Shown piece by piece: positions 1 to 5,705 of a stretch of 5,705 nucleotides of DNA (positions within the stretch are counted from its first letter, which is position 1; every line of letters begins with the position of its first letter). Location: positions 1 through 5,705 of the forward strand of contig JAOUHR010000146.1 of the NCBI GenBank assembly GCA_029884515.1. Reading direction: 5' to 3'. This DNA is from Gemmatimonadota bacterium (GTDB lineage: Bacteria > Gemmatimonadota > Gemmatimonadetes > Gemmatimonadales > Gemmatimonadaceae). The translations under genes were made by a program, and so were the position numbers. Below the pieces are notes generated by a model that had not been told where the DNA came from, ran no database searches, and was given only the letters and a program-made list of their open reading frames with translations.

Positions 1-602
1 GTGATGTCGAGGGCGCAGGTCTCCGATGCGAACACGACGGCATGCCCGATCCGGCCCATCACCAGCGGACGCCAGCCATACGGGTCGCGGGCGGCGACGA
101 GGGTGTCGCCGATGATCACCAGCAGCGAGTAGGCACCCTCCACGCCCGCAAGCGCCTCAGCGAGCTTCTCCTCCGGCTTCTCGGCGCGGGACTTCGCGAG
201 GCGATGGACGATCACCTCGGAGTCCATCGTCGAGCTGAAGATCGAGCCCTCATTCTCGAGGTCGCGGCGGATCTCCGGCGCGTTGGTGAGGTTGCCGTTG
301 TGCGCGAGCGCGATGTGGCCGCCCTTGAAGCGCACCAGCGCGGGCTGTGCGTTCTCGATGGTGCTGGATCCGGCGGTGGAGTAGCGCGTGTGGCCCATCG
401 CGAGCGGGCCGGTGAGCCCGCGCATCCCCTCCGGGGCGAACTGGTCCGAGACGAGACCCATCGCCCGGATGGCGTGCACCACGCCCCGGTCGGCCGAGAC
501 GATGCCCGCCGACTCCTGCCCCCGGTGTTGGAGTGAGTAGAGGCCGAGGTGCGCAAGCGCCGCGGCGTCGGGATGACCGCTGATGCCGAAGATGCCGCAC
601 AT
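1..602 (-). CDS. purF: Amidophosphoribosyltransferase, N-terminal part (cut by the left window edge)
   Basis: The enzyme makes 5-phosphoribosylamine from PRPP and glutamine, the committed step of purine synthesis, in the cytoplasm. I translated 200 codons from the ATG at 602. They begin MCGIFGISG, so Cys2 becomes the N-terminal nucleophile once Met is removed. There is no propeptide, as in E. coli and unlike B. subtilis. Class II (Ntn) glutaminase landmarks follow in order: LQHRGQESAG (residues 25-34), HTRYSTAG with Arg73, HNGNLTN with Asn102-Gly103, and MDSEV with Asp127. Near residue 173 is DPYGWRPL, a form of the family's DPxGxRPL. The phosphoribosyltransferase domain, which carries the PRPP loop, lies beyond the edge, so completeness cannot be judged. 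The ATG shares one base with the purL stop (TGATG), and a strong GGAGGG site precedes it. The identification is secure from the ordered motifs and the pathway context. Confidence 0.96.
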   Translation of the reverse strand, partial: MCGIFGISGHPDAAALAHLGLYSLQHRGQESAGIVSADRGVVHAIRAMGLVSDQFAPEGMRGLTGPLAMGHTRYSTAGSSTIENAQPALVRFKGGHIALAHNGNLTNAPEIRRDLENEGSIFSSTMDSEVIVHRLAKSRAEKPEEKLAEALAGVEGAYSLLVIIGDTLVAARDPYGWRPLVMGRIGHAVVFASETCALDI

Positions 603-2914
603 CAGGCCGTCCCTCCGGCGAGCGCCGGGTCGCGCGTGACGGATTCGGCCACCGCGCGTGCCATCGCGCGGGGGAGCGCCTCGTGATAGGCCTCGGCGAT
701 GCGCGACACCGACACGTTGAGCTCGCGCCCGAGGCCGGCGATCCGGAGGCCGTGCTCGGCCGTCAAGACCTCCCCGATCACGCGCGCCGGCACGCCGTGC
801 GACCGGGCCAGCGCGAGGACAGCCGGCGCATCGGCGGTGGAGAGCAGCACGCGCCCCTGCGCCTCGCCGAACAGCACGGCACGCTCCGGCAGTGCACGCC
901 ACGGCGCGAGGTCCACCCGTGCACCCGTCGGGCGATCGCGATCGGCCATGCAGCATTCGGCGAGCGCGACCGCGATCCCGCCCTCGGAGCAGTCGTGCGC
1001 GGAGCGCACGTGCCCGCCTCGGATCGCCGCGAGCAGCGCGTCGATCAGACGCTTCTCCCCGCCGAGGTCGCAGGCCGGCGGCGCCCCGGCCACCACCCCG
1101 TGCACCCACGCGAGGTATTCGGACCCGCCCAGCTCGTCCGTGTTCTCGCCGAGCAGCACGATCGCGTCACCAGGCTCGCTGAAGGTGAGCCGCGTTGCGT
1201 GTGCCGCGTCCTCCAGCACCCCGACCATGCCGATGGTCGGCGTGGGGTAGACGGCGCCCTGCGGGTTCTCGTTGTAGAGCGAGACGTTCCCGCCGGTGAC
1301 GGGCGTCTCGAGTGCGCGGCAGGCGTCGCCCATGCCGTACACCGCCTCGCGGAACTGGAAGAACACCTCCGGCTTCTTGGGATTGCCGAAGTTGAGGCAG
1401 TTGGTGATCGCGCGCGGCGTCGCGCCGGTGCAGGCGACGTTGCGCGCGGCCTCGGCGACCGCGATGCGGCCGCCCACGCGCGGGTCGAGGAAGACGTAGC
1501 GTCCGTTGCAGTCGGTCTTGACCGCGAGCGCGCGCTTGGTGCCGCGGATGCGGAGCACTGCCGCGTCCGCGGCGCCCGGGCCGATCACCGTGTTCGTGCG
1601 CACCGTGGAATCGTACTGGCGGTGGATCCACTGCTTGCTGGCGATGGTCGGTGCCTGGAGGAGGCGCTCGAGGGTCCAGGCGGGGTCCGCCTCGGCCGCC
1701 AGGGGCGCGATGGCGTGCACGTCGCGTGCGCGGCGGGCGACGGCGGCCGCGCTCTCCGTCGCCTCCGGATGGTACTGTGGGCAGTCCGTGACGAGGCGCG
1801 TGCCGGGGAACTCCGCGACCACACGATCGCCCTCGGTGACGCGGTAGACGGGTTCGGCAATCACCTCGCCGATCACCTCGGCGGTGAGGTCCCACTTGGT
1901 GAGGATCGCCTTCACCTGCGCGTCGTGCCCGCGCTTGGCGACCACGAGCATCCGCTCCTGCGACTCGCTGAGGAGGATCTCGTAGGGGGTCATGCCGGCT
2001 TCGCGCACGGGCACCTTCAGCGTGTCGATCGTCACGCCGACGTCGCCACGCTCGGCCATCTCCGCGCTGCTCGACGTCAGGCCCGCCGCACCCATGTCCT
2101 GGATCGCGACGATGTGCCCGGAGCGGATGAGCTCGAGCGATGCCTCGAGGAGGAGCTTCTCGGTGAAGGGGTCGCCGACCTGCACGCGCGGCCGCTTGGC
2201 CTCGTTCTCCTCCGAGAGATCCTCCGACGCGAACGAGGCGCCGTGGATGCCGTCGCGGCCGGTGCGCGCGCCCACCGCGATCACCGGATTCCCGACGCCC
2301 TCCGCCTTGGCGCGGATCAATTCGTCCTCCCGCAGCACGCCGACGCACATCGCGTTGACGAGCGGGTTCCCCTCGTACGCGGCGTCGAACATCACGTCGC
2401 CGGCGACGGTCGGGATGCCGACGCAGTTGCCGTAGTCGCCGATGCCCTTCACGACGCCGGCGACGAGGTATCGGACGCGCGGCGTTTCGAGCGACCCGAA
2501 GCGAAGGGAGTTGAGCATCGCGATGGGCCGTGCGCCCATCGTGAACACGTCGCGCAGGATGCCGCCCACCCCCGTGGCCGCGCCCTGATAGGGCTCCACG
2601 GCGGAGGGATGGTTGTGCGACTCGATCTTGAAGGCGACGGCGAGGCCGTCGCCGATGCTGATCACGCCAGCGTTCTCGCCCGGGCCCTGCAGCACCCAGG
2701 GCGCCGAGGTGGGCAGGGTCCTGAGCACCGGTCGCGAGTGCTTGTACGAGCAGTGCTCGCTCCAGAGCGCGCTGATGATCCCCAGCTCCGTGAAGGTCGG
2801 GGTCCGGTCGAGCATGCGGACGAGGCGATCGTACTCGTCCGTGGTGAGCCCGTGCTCCGCGACGAGCGCGGGCGTGATCACCGGGTCGCCGGGGCGGGGA
2901 ACGGCCGTGGTCAC
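602..2914 (-). CDS. purL: Phosphoribosylformylglycinamidine (FGAM) synthase, large synthetase subunit PurL
   Basis: PurL is the ATP-dependent synthetase subunit that converts FGAR to FGAM, using ammonia delivered by PurQ; PurS bridges the complex. The product is 770 residues, in the range of small PurL and far below the roughly 1,300 of the fused E. coli enzyme. Visible landmarks are [11 protein letters not shown] with the catalytic-region His54, [10 protein letters not shown] (96-104) for Mg-ATP binding, the glycine-rich [20 protein letters not shown] (111-130), [15 protein letters not shown] (159-173), and [16 protein letters not shown] (272-287). In the second AIRS-like half are [10 protein letters not shown] (508-517), [10 protein letters not shown] (540-549) and [12 protein letters not shown] (640-651). 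The start is GTG, inside a GTGA overlap with the stop of the zinc-ribbon gene. No close Shine-Dalgarno is seen (the purine run GAAGGGA is about 14 bases away), so initiation probably depends on coupling to the gene upstream. No frame break is seen. Confidence 0.98.
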   Translation of the reverse strand: MTTAVPRPGDPVITPALVAEHGLTTDEYDRLVRMLDRTPTFTELGIISALWSEHCSYKHSRPVLRTLPTSAPWVLQGPGENAGVISIGDGLAVAFKIESHNHPSAVEPYQGAATGVGGILRDVFTMGARPIAMLNSLRFGSLETPRVRYLVAGVVKGIGDYGNCVGIPTVAGDVMFDAAYEGNPLVNAMCVGVLREDELIRAKAEGVGNPVIAVGARTGRDGIHGASFASEDLSEENEAKRPRVQVGDPFTEKLLLEASLELIRSGHIVAIQDMGAAGLTSSSAEMAERGDVGVTIDTLKVPVREAGMTPYEILLSESQERMLVVAKRGHDAQVKAILTKWDLTAEVIGEVIAEPVYRVTEGDRVVAEFPGTRLVTDCPQYHPEATESAAAVARRARDVHAIAPLAAEADPAWTLERLLQAPTIASKQWIHRQYDSTVRTNTVIGPGAADAAVLRIRGTKRALAVKTDCNGRYVFLDPRVGGRIAVAEAARNVACTGATPRAITNCLNFGNPKKPEVFFQFREAVYGMGDACRALETPVTGGNVSLYNENPQGAVYPTPTIGMVGVLEDAAHATRLTFSEPGDAIVLLGENTDELGGSEYLAWVHGVVAGAPPACDLGGEKRLIDALLAAIRGGHVRSAHDCSEGGIAVALAECCMADRDRPTGARVDLAPWRALPERAVLFGEAQGRVLLSTADAPAVLALARSHGVPARVIGEVLTAEHGLRIAGLGRELNVSVSRIAEAYHEALPRAMARAVAESVTRDPALAGGTA
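611..616 (-). promoter_or_regulatory. Shine-Dalgarno site of purF
   Basis: On the minus strand GGAGGG lies 8 bases before the purF ATG, inside the last codons of purL. It supports the ATG at 602 as the start and suggests that purF can recruit ribosomes itself as well as through its one-base overlap with the purL stop. Confidence 0.75.
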
Positions 2915-3225
2915 TTGAAGTGCAGTCCCTTCAGCACGTCGCTGATGAAGCCGCCGACCTTGCCGGTCTCGTGCTCACGGATCAACTGGAGCTCGCCGGC
3001 GTCCAGCCACATCCCCTTGCACTCCGGGCAGCGGTCGATCTTCACGTGGTTGTGCTCTTCCTCCTGGAGGTCCGCGCCGCACTTGGGGCACTTCATGTAG
3101 TGCACGCTCCGCGCCGCGGACTTCCGCTCCGCGTCGAGCTTGGCGCGCTGCGCCTTCATCAGTTCGGCGTCGCGCTTGGCGAAGTACTCGTCCTCGTTGC
3201 GGGACGGCTTGTTCTCGATGGCCAT
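2911..3225 (-). CDS. Small zinc-ribbon protein of the zf-TFIIB type, function unknown
   Basis: This is a 104-residue soluble protein with no signal peptide or membrane segment. Residues 8-38 are highly charged and look like one long helix or short coiled coil ([17 protein letters not shown] and onward). A zinc ribbon follows with two knuckles: CPKCG (Cys46, Cys49) and [14 protein letters not shown] (Cys66, Cys69). The WLDAGEL ending is typical of the zf-TFIIB domain family (Pfam PF13453), whose members are mostly uncharacterised. The tail (88-104) ends [14 protein letters not shown]. The ATG at 3225 is preceded by GAGGA 9 bases upstream. Met44 could be an internal start, but the charged N-terminal segment resembles that of family members as I recall them, so I kept the longer form. 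The gene starts 23 bases after purQ and overlaps purL by GTGA, placing it inside the FGAM synthetase genes. A role in purine synthesis is only inferred from that position. Confidence 0.9.
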   Translation of the reverse strand: MAIENKPSRNEDEYFAKRDAELMKAQRAKLDAERKSAARSVHYMKCPKCGADLQEEEHNHVKIDRCPECKGMWLDAGELQLIREHETGKVGGFISDVLKGLHFK

Positions 3226-3248
3226 GGTGGTGGATCCTCGGGTGATGG

Positions 3249-3941
3249 TCAGGCGTGGACGCCGGCCAGGAGCGACCGAAAGAGCACGAGGCCGTCCGTG
3301 GAGCCGAGCAGTGGCTCGAGTGCCCGTTCGGGATGCGGCATCAGGCCCACGACGGTGCCCGTCTCATTGGCGACGCCGGCGATGTTGCGCATGGAGCCAT
3401 TGGGGTTCGCCGCAGCGCTCGCCGCGCCAAGGGCATCGACGTATCGGAACACGATCCGTCCGTCGCCCTCGAGCCGGTCCAGCACGTCCTCGTCGGCGGT
3501 GTAGCGCCCGTCGCCATGGGCGATGGGCATGATGAGGTGCGCGCCCGGCTCCGCGGCGCGGGTGAAGATGGTCTCCGTGTTCTCGACGCGGAGCGTGACG
3601 GGCATCGAGCGGAACTGAAGGCTCGCATTGCGGAGGAGCGCGCCGGGGAGGAGCCCCGCCTCGCAGGCGATCTGGAAGCCGTTGCAGATCCCGACCACGG
3701 GGCCGCCACGCTTCGCGTGCGCGACGACCTCCTGCATGATCGGCGAGAAGCGCGCGATGGCGCCCGCCCGCAGGTAGTCGCCGTAACTGAAGCCGCCGGG
3801 CAGGATCACGATGTCGGCGCCCTGCAGGTCGTGGTCCTTGTGCCAGAGCAGGACGGCGTCCTCGTCGAGATGCTCGACGACCGCGAGGAGCGCATCCTCG
3901 TCGCAGTTGGAGCCGGGGAAGGAGATGACGCCGACCTTCAT
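3249..3941 (-). CDS. purQ: FGAM synthase, glutamine amidotransferase subunit PurQ
   Basis: PurQ hydrolyses glutamine and passes ammonia to PurL in the PurS-PurQ-PurL complex. The 230-residue length fits free-standing PurQ. It is a class I (triad) glutaminase: the nucleophile is Cys86 in GICNGFQ, and His203 and Glu205 in MPHPER complete the triad. Other family landmarks are the N-terminal VISFPGSNCDEDAL (5-18), LPGGFSYGDYLRAGAIA (47-63), which contains the oxyanion-region glycines, and PIAHGDGRY (139-147). The ATG at 3941 is supported by GGGAGG five bases upstream. That site sits inside a small GC hairpin. The gene follows purS by 37 bases and precedes the zinc-ribbon gene by 23. It is intact, with every key residue present. 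Confidence 0.98.
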   Translation of the reverse strand: MKVGVISFPGSNCDEDALLAVVEHLDEDAVLLWHKDHDLQGADIVILPGGFSYGDYLRAGAIARFSPIMQEVVAHAKRGGPVVGICNGFQIACEAGLLPGALLRNASLQFRSMPVTLRVENTETIFTRAAEPGAHLIMPIAHGDGRYTADEDVLDRLEGDGRIVFRYVDALGAASAAANPNGSMRNIAGVANETGTVVGLMPHPERALEPLLGSTDGLVLFRSLLAGVHA

Positions 3942-3954
3942 GCGGGCCTCCCGC
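3942..3954 (-). promoter_or_regulatory. Hairpin enclosing the purQ ribosome binding site
   Basis: In the 37-base gap between purS and purQ the minus strand reads GCGGG-AGG-CCCGC directly before the purQ ATG. This is a perfect five-base-pair all-GC stem with a three-base loop. The purQ Shine-Dalgarno GGGAGG (3947-3952) is part of the stem and loop. If the hairpin folds in mRNA it would partly hide the site and could be opened by ribosomes finishing purS. Short GC inverted repeats arise easily in GC-rich DNA, so the base pairing is seen but a regulatory function is inference. Confidence 0.35.
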
Positions 3955-3978
3955 CGGCCCGATGCGGTGCGGCGTGGA

Positions 3979-4236
3979 TCATGCCGCCACCACCGCGGCG
4001 ATCTCGAAGTCCTCGGTGACGGGGTTCGCGAGGAGTCGGGCGCACATGTCGCGCACCGAGCGCTCCGCCGCGGTCGCGTCGGCGGCGCCGGTCTCGATCA
4101 CGAGGTGCCGGCCGACGTGCACGTCGCCGACGGCCGCGAAGCCCAGGGTATGGAGGGCGTCGGTCACGGCCTTGCCCTGCGGGTCGAGCAGCCCCTTGCG
4201 GGGGACGATGTGCACGGAGACACGGTACGGCGTCAC
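3979..4236 (-). CDS. purS: FGAM synthase subunit PurS
   Basis: PurS is a small, dimer-forming subunit that holds PurQ and PurL together and helps ammonia pass between them. The 85 residues match the family's usual 80-85. Characteristic features are VHIVPRKGLLDPQGKAV (8-24), the hydrophobic core ALHTLGFAAVGDVHVGRHL (27-45), and the ending LLANPVTEDFEI (68-79). The start is GTG, overlapping the pssA stop as GTGA, with GAGGAA eight bases upstream inside pssA. A separate purS next to purQ and purL shows that this organism uses the three-part enzyme. No alternative start in frame is needed. Confidence 0.96.
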   Translation of the reverse strand: MTPYRVSVHIVPRKGLLDPQGKAVTDALHTLGFAAVGDVHVGRHLVIETGAADATAAERSVRDMCARLLANPVTEDFEIAAVVAA

Positions 4237-5057
4237 GTCAGGGATTCCTCAGTGAGGGAGTCGTCGTCATCGTCGTCATCGTCCTCGAGGTGGGCGCCGG
4301 CGGTCTCGAACGGCGGAGGCACCTCGAACACGCCGCGCAGGATCGCCAGCACGATCCCCGTCAGCACGTAGGTCACGCCCACCGGGAAGAAGAACTCCTT
4401 CGGCAGGAAGAAGGCGGCGAGGACGGAAGAGAAGAGCACCAGGATGCCGAGGGTGCCGTGCAGCGTGCGGAAGCTGAGCTTGGGCCACGCCGGGTAGGGC
4501 ACGTCGGAGATCATCAGGAAGCTCAGTGAGACCATGAGCAGCCGCATGATGGTCTCCCACGGCCAGTCGATGAAGAACTCGTTGTAGAGCGGTGTCTGGC
4601 TGAACCAGTAGTACGTGGCCAGCGTGCCGCCGGCCGCCGGGCTTGGCAGCCCCTTGAAGTACGCCTGCTTGGGCTGGCCCGAGGACTCCACATTGAAGCG
4701 TGCGAGTCGCATCACTGCGCAGGCGGAGAAGAGGAAGACCAGGATCCAGTCCCACCCCGAGTGCCGCAGCACCGCGAAGTACATCATCAGCGCGGGCGCG
4801 ACGCCGAACGAGATCGCGTCCACGAGCGAGTCGAGTTCCTCGCCGAACGCGCTGCCGGTGTTCGTGGCGCGCGCGATCCGCCCGTCGAGGGCGTCGCAGA
4901 AGCCGCCGATGAGGATGTACCAGCCGGCCTGCACGTGCTGTCCGCGCGAGGCGGCGACGATGGCGAAGATGCCGAAGAACAGGTTCGCGAGCGTGAAGCC
5001 GTTGGGCAGCATCACGAGCGAGGGCCGCGGCAGGCGGCGCCGGCGCTTGGGCCTCAT
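4233..5057 (-). CDS. pssA: CDP-diacylglycerol--serine O-phosphatidyltransferase (membrane-integral type)
   Basis: The enzyme transfers phosphatidyl from CDP-diacylglycerol to serine, giving phosphatidylserine and CMP at the cytoplasmic membrane. The product is 274 residues. The full CDP-alcohol phosphatidyltransferase signature DxxDGxxAR-x8-GxxxDxxxD is present: Asp55, Asp58, Gly59, Ala62, Arg63, Gly72, Asp76, Asp80. The N-terminus is basic (RPKRRRRLPRP), followed by LPNGFTLANLFFG and several hydrophobic stretches (about 21-36, 45-54, 81-97, 102-117, 170-184, 203-218, 223-241), consistent with an integral membrane protein. The C-terminus is unusual: eight consecutive aspartates (259-266), then SLTEESLT. 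I chose the ATG at 5057 because it forms an ATGA overlap with the psd stop and leads into the basic segment. An upstream in-frame ATG at 5117 would add 20 Gly/Arg/Ala-rich residues that only shadow psd. No clear Shine-Dalgarno is seen, so coupling to psd is likely. Confidence 0.96.
   Translation of the reverse strand: MRPKRRRRLPRPSLVMLPNGFTLANLFFGIFAIVAASRGQHVQAGWYILIGGFCDALDGRIARATNTGSAFGEELDSLVDAISFGVAPALMMYFAVLRHSGWDWILVFLFSACAVMRLARFNVESSGQPKQAYFKGLPSPAAGGTLATYYWFSQTPLYNEFFIDWPWETIMRLLMVSLSFLMISDVPYPAWPKLSFRTLHGTLGILVLFSSVLAAFFLPKEFFFPVGVTYVLTGIVLAILRGVFEVPPPFETAGAHLEDDDDDDDDSLTEESLT
4245..4250 (-). promoter_or_regulatory. Shine-Dalgarno site of purS
   Basis: On the minus strand GAGGAA lies eight bases before the purS GTG codon, within the last codons of pssA. 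It supports the GTG at 4236 as the true start and means that the first purine gene of the run is not wholly dependent on coupling. Confidence 0.65.
4260..4283 (-). repeat. Aspartate-codon run encoding an Asp8 tract in PssA
   Basis: Eight Asp codons in a row, GAC or GAT, include two tandem copies of the nine-base unit GACGATGAC. They lie near the 3' end of pssA, just before purS. The run stays in frame. Such a tract can change length in steps of three bases by slippage without breaking the gene. Confidence 0.85.
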
Positions 5058-5705
5058 CGCGGCAACACCGCGAGCACCGTCGTGCCCGCCGCGGGCCGCT
5101 CGCCCACCTGCGCGCAAATGGTGCTGCCGACGGGGACGAAGACGTCCACGCGCGAGCCGAACCGGATGAGTCCCATGCGCGCCCCCTGTTCGGCCTCGTC
5201 GCCCACCCGGCTGTACGTCACGATCCGCCGCGCGATCAGGCCGGCGATCTGCCGGAAGAGCACCCGGTGCCGCTCCGTCTGGATCCCCACCGAACTCTGT
5301 TCGTTCTCGAGCGACGCCTTCTCGGCGGCGGCGTGGAGGAACTTGCCCGGGTTGTAATGCACGTAGGCCACGCGTCCCGACACCGGATACCGGTTCACGT
5401 GCACGTTCAGGACGTTCATGAACACGGAGATGCGGATCGCCCGGCCCTGGATGAAGGCGGGCTCATCCACCTCGACCACTTCGATCACGCGGCCGTCGGC
5501 CGGGGAGATCACGAGGTCGGGGCCGCGCTCGCCGGTGCGCTCGGGATCACGGAAGAAGTAGGCGACCCAGAGGACGAGCAGCGTGAGCACGAAGGCGAGC
5601 AGCCAGAGTGGCCACGACCGGCGCGCGAGCGCGCCGGCGTAGCCCGCCGCGGCCATCGCGAGGGCGATCAGGATGAATGGGATCCCTTCACCGGCGAGCC
5701 CCTCG
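5054..5705 (-). CDS. psd: Phosphatidylserine decarboxylase, short pyruvoyl type (5' end beyond the right window edge)
   Basis: The enzyme decarboxylates phosphatidylserine to phosphatidylethanolamine, the step after PssA. The frame is open to the right edge and shows 216 residues. The visible start, EGLAGEGIPFILIALA, resembles the ...EG.PFI... segment near the N-terminus of short Psd proteins, so probably only a few residues are missing and the first visible Met (5656) is not the start. Hydrophobic stretches at about 7-27 and 30-51 indicate membrane anchoring, followed by FFRDPER. Catalytic landmarks are SPADGR (Asp70), NVLNVHVNRYPVSG (His102) and MGLIRFGSRVDVFVP. In the last, cleavage between Gly183 and Ser184 would turn the serine into the pyruvoyl group. 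The RFGS form marks the short (PSD-A-like) family, not the E. coli LGST type. The stop overlaps the pssA start (ATGA), linking the two consecutive steps. Confidence 0.95.
   Translation of the reverse strand, partial: EGLAGEGIPFILIALAMAAAGYAGALARRSWPLWLLAFVLTLLVLWVAYFFRDPERTGERGPDLVISPADGRVIEVVEVDEPAFIQGRAIRISVFMNVLNVHVNRYPVSGRVAYVHYNPGKFLHAAAEKASLENEQSSVGIQTERHRVLFRQIAGLIARRIVTYSRVGDEAEQGARMGLIRFGSRVDVFVPVGSTICAQVGERPAAGTTVLAVLPR

Noticed and set aside
42..536. A 164-codon open frame on the plus strand near the left edge
   Set aside because: It is antisense to purF, whose frame contains the complete set of glutaminase motifs. The plus-strand product has low complexity and no domain.
683..3100. 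An 805-codon open frame on the plus strand
   Set aside because: It lies antisense to purL in codon register. In GC-rich genes the sense codons TCA, CTA and TTA are rare, so the opposite strand stays open by default. Its translation is Arg/His/Asp/Ala-rich with no recognisable domain, while purL on the other strand carries every family motif.
3226..3248. Gap between purQ and the zinc-ribbon gene considered as a terminator or promoter
   Set aside because: The 23 bases contain only a weak ribosome binding site (GAGGA). There is no inverted repeat with a T-tract and no room for a promoter.
3255..4019. A 254-codon plus-strand open frame over purQ
   Set aside because: It is antisense to purQ, whose catalytic triad and length are intact. 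The composition is that of a GC-rich shadow frame.
4247..4257. Palindrome CCTCAGTGAGG at the end of pssA considered as a terminator or operator
   Set aside because: Only one base separates the arms, so no hairpin can form as written. There is no T-run, and the sequence is within coding DNA that overlaps the purS ribosome binding region.
5058..5117. A 20-residue N-terminal extension of PssA from an upstream ATG
   Set aside because: It overlaps the end of psd, encodes a Gly/Arg/Ala-rich stretch unlike PssA, and the downstream ATG gives the same tight start/stop overlap seen elsewhere in this operon.

Overview
The window is one uninterrupted, GC-rich block of seven genes, all on the minus strand. 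It contains the membrane-lipid pair psd and pssA followed by a purine biosynthesis run, purS, purQ, a small zinc-ribbon gene, purL and purF. In the direction of transcription (right to left) the order is psd (cut by the right edge), pssA, purS, purQ, zf-TFIIB-type ORF, purL, purF (cut by the left edge). The largest gap between genes is 37 bases. Four of the six junctions are start/stop overlaps: ATGA, GTGA, GTGA and TGATG. This is the layout of a single, translationally coupled operon. No promoter, terminator, RNA gene, mobile element, CRISPR array or repeat array is visible, and both ends of the transcription unit lie outside the window.

The source is a GC-rich bacterium that uses the three-subunit FGAM synthetase (PurS + PurQ + small PurL) rather than the fused enzyme of E. 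coli. It makes phosphatidylethanolamine through a membrane-integral CDP-alcohol phosphatidyltransferase and the short, pyruvoyl-type Psd. The gene content and protein style suggest Gemmatimonadota or a related GC-rich Gram-negative lineage, but this is a guess from memory and was not tested by any search.

The genes fall into two modules. Psd and PssA catalyse consecutive steps: CDP-diacylglycerol + serine gives phosphatidylserine (PssA), which gives phosphatidylethanolamine (Psd). PurF makes phosphoribosylamine from PRPP and glutamine, the committed step of purine synthesis. PurS, PurQ and PurL together convert FGAR to FGAM, with PurQ supplying ammonia from glutamine. The two modules are joined by a four-base GTGA overlap between pssA and purS.

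I do not see a novel system here. The points that deserve a second look are the uncharacterised zinc-ribbon protein placed between purQ and purL, the lipid-purine coupling, an eight-aspartate tail on PssA, and a small hairpin covering the purQ ribosome binding site. Two genes are incomplete at the window edges: purF lacks its C-terminal part, and psd lacks its true start.
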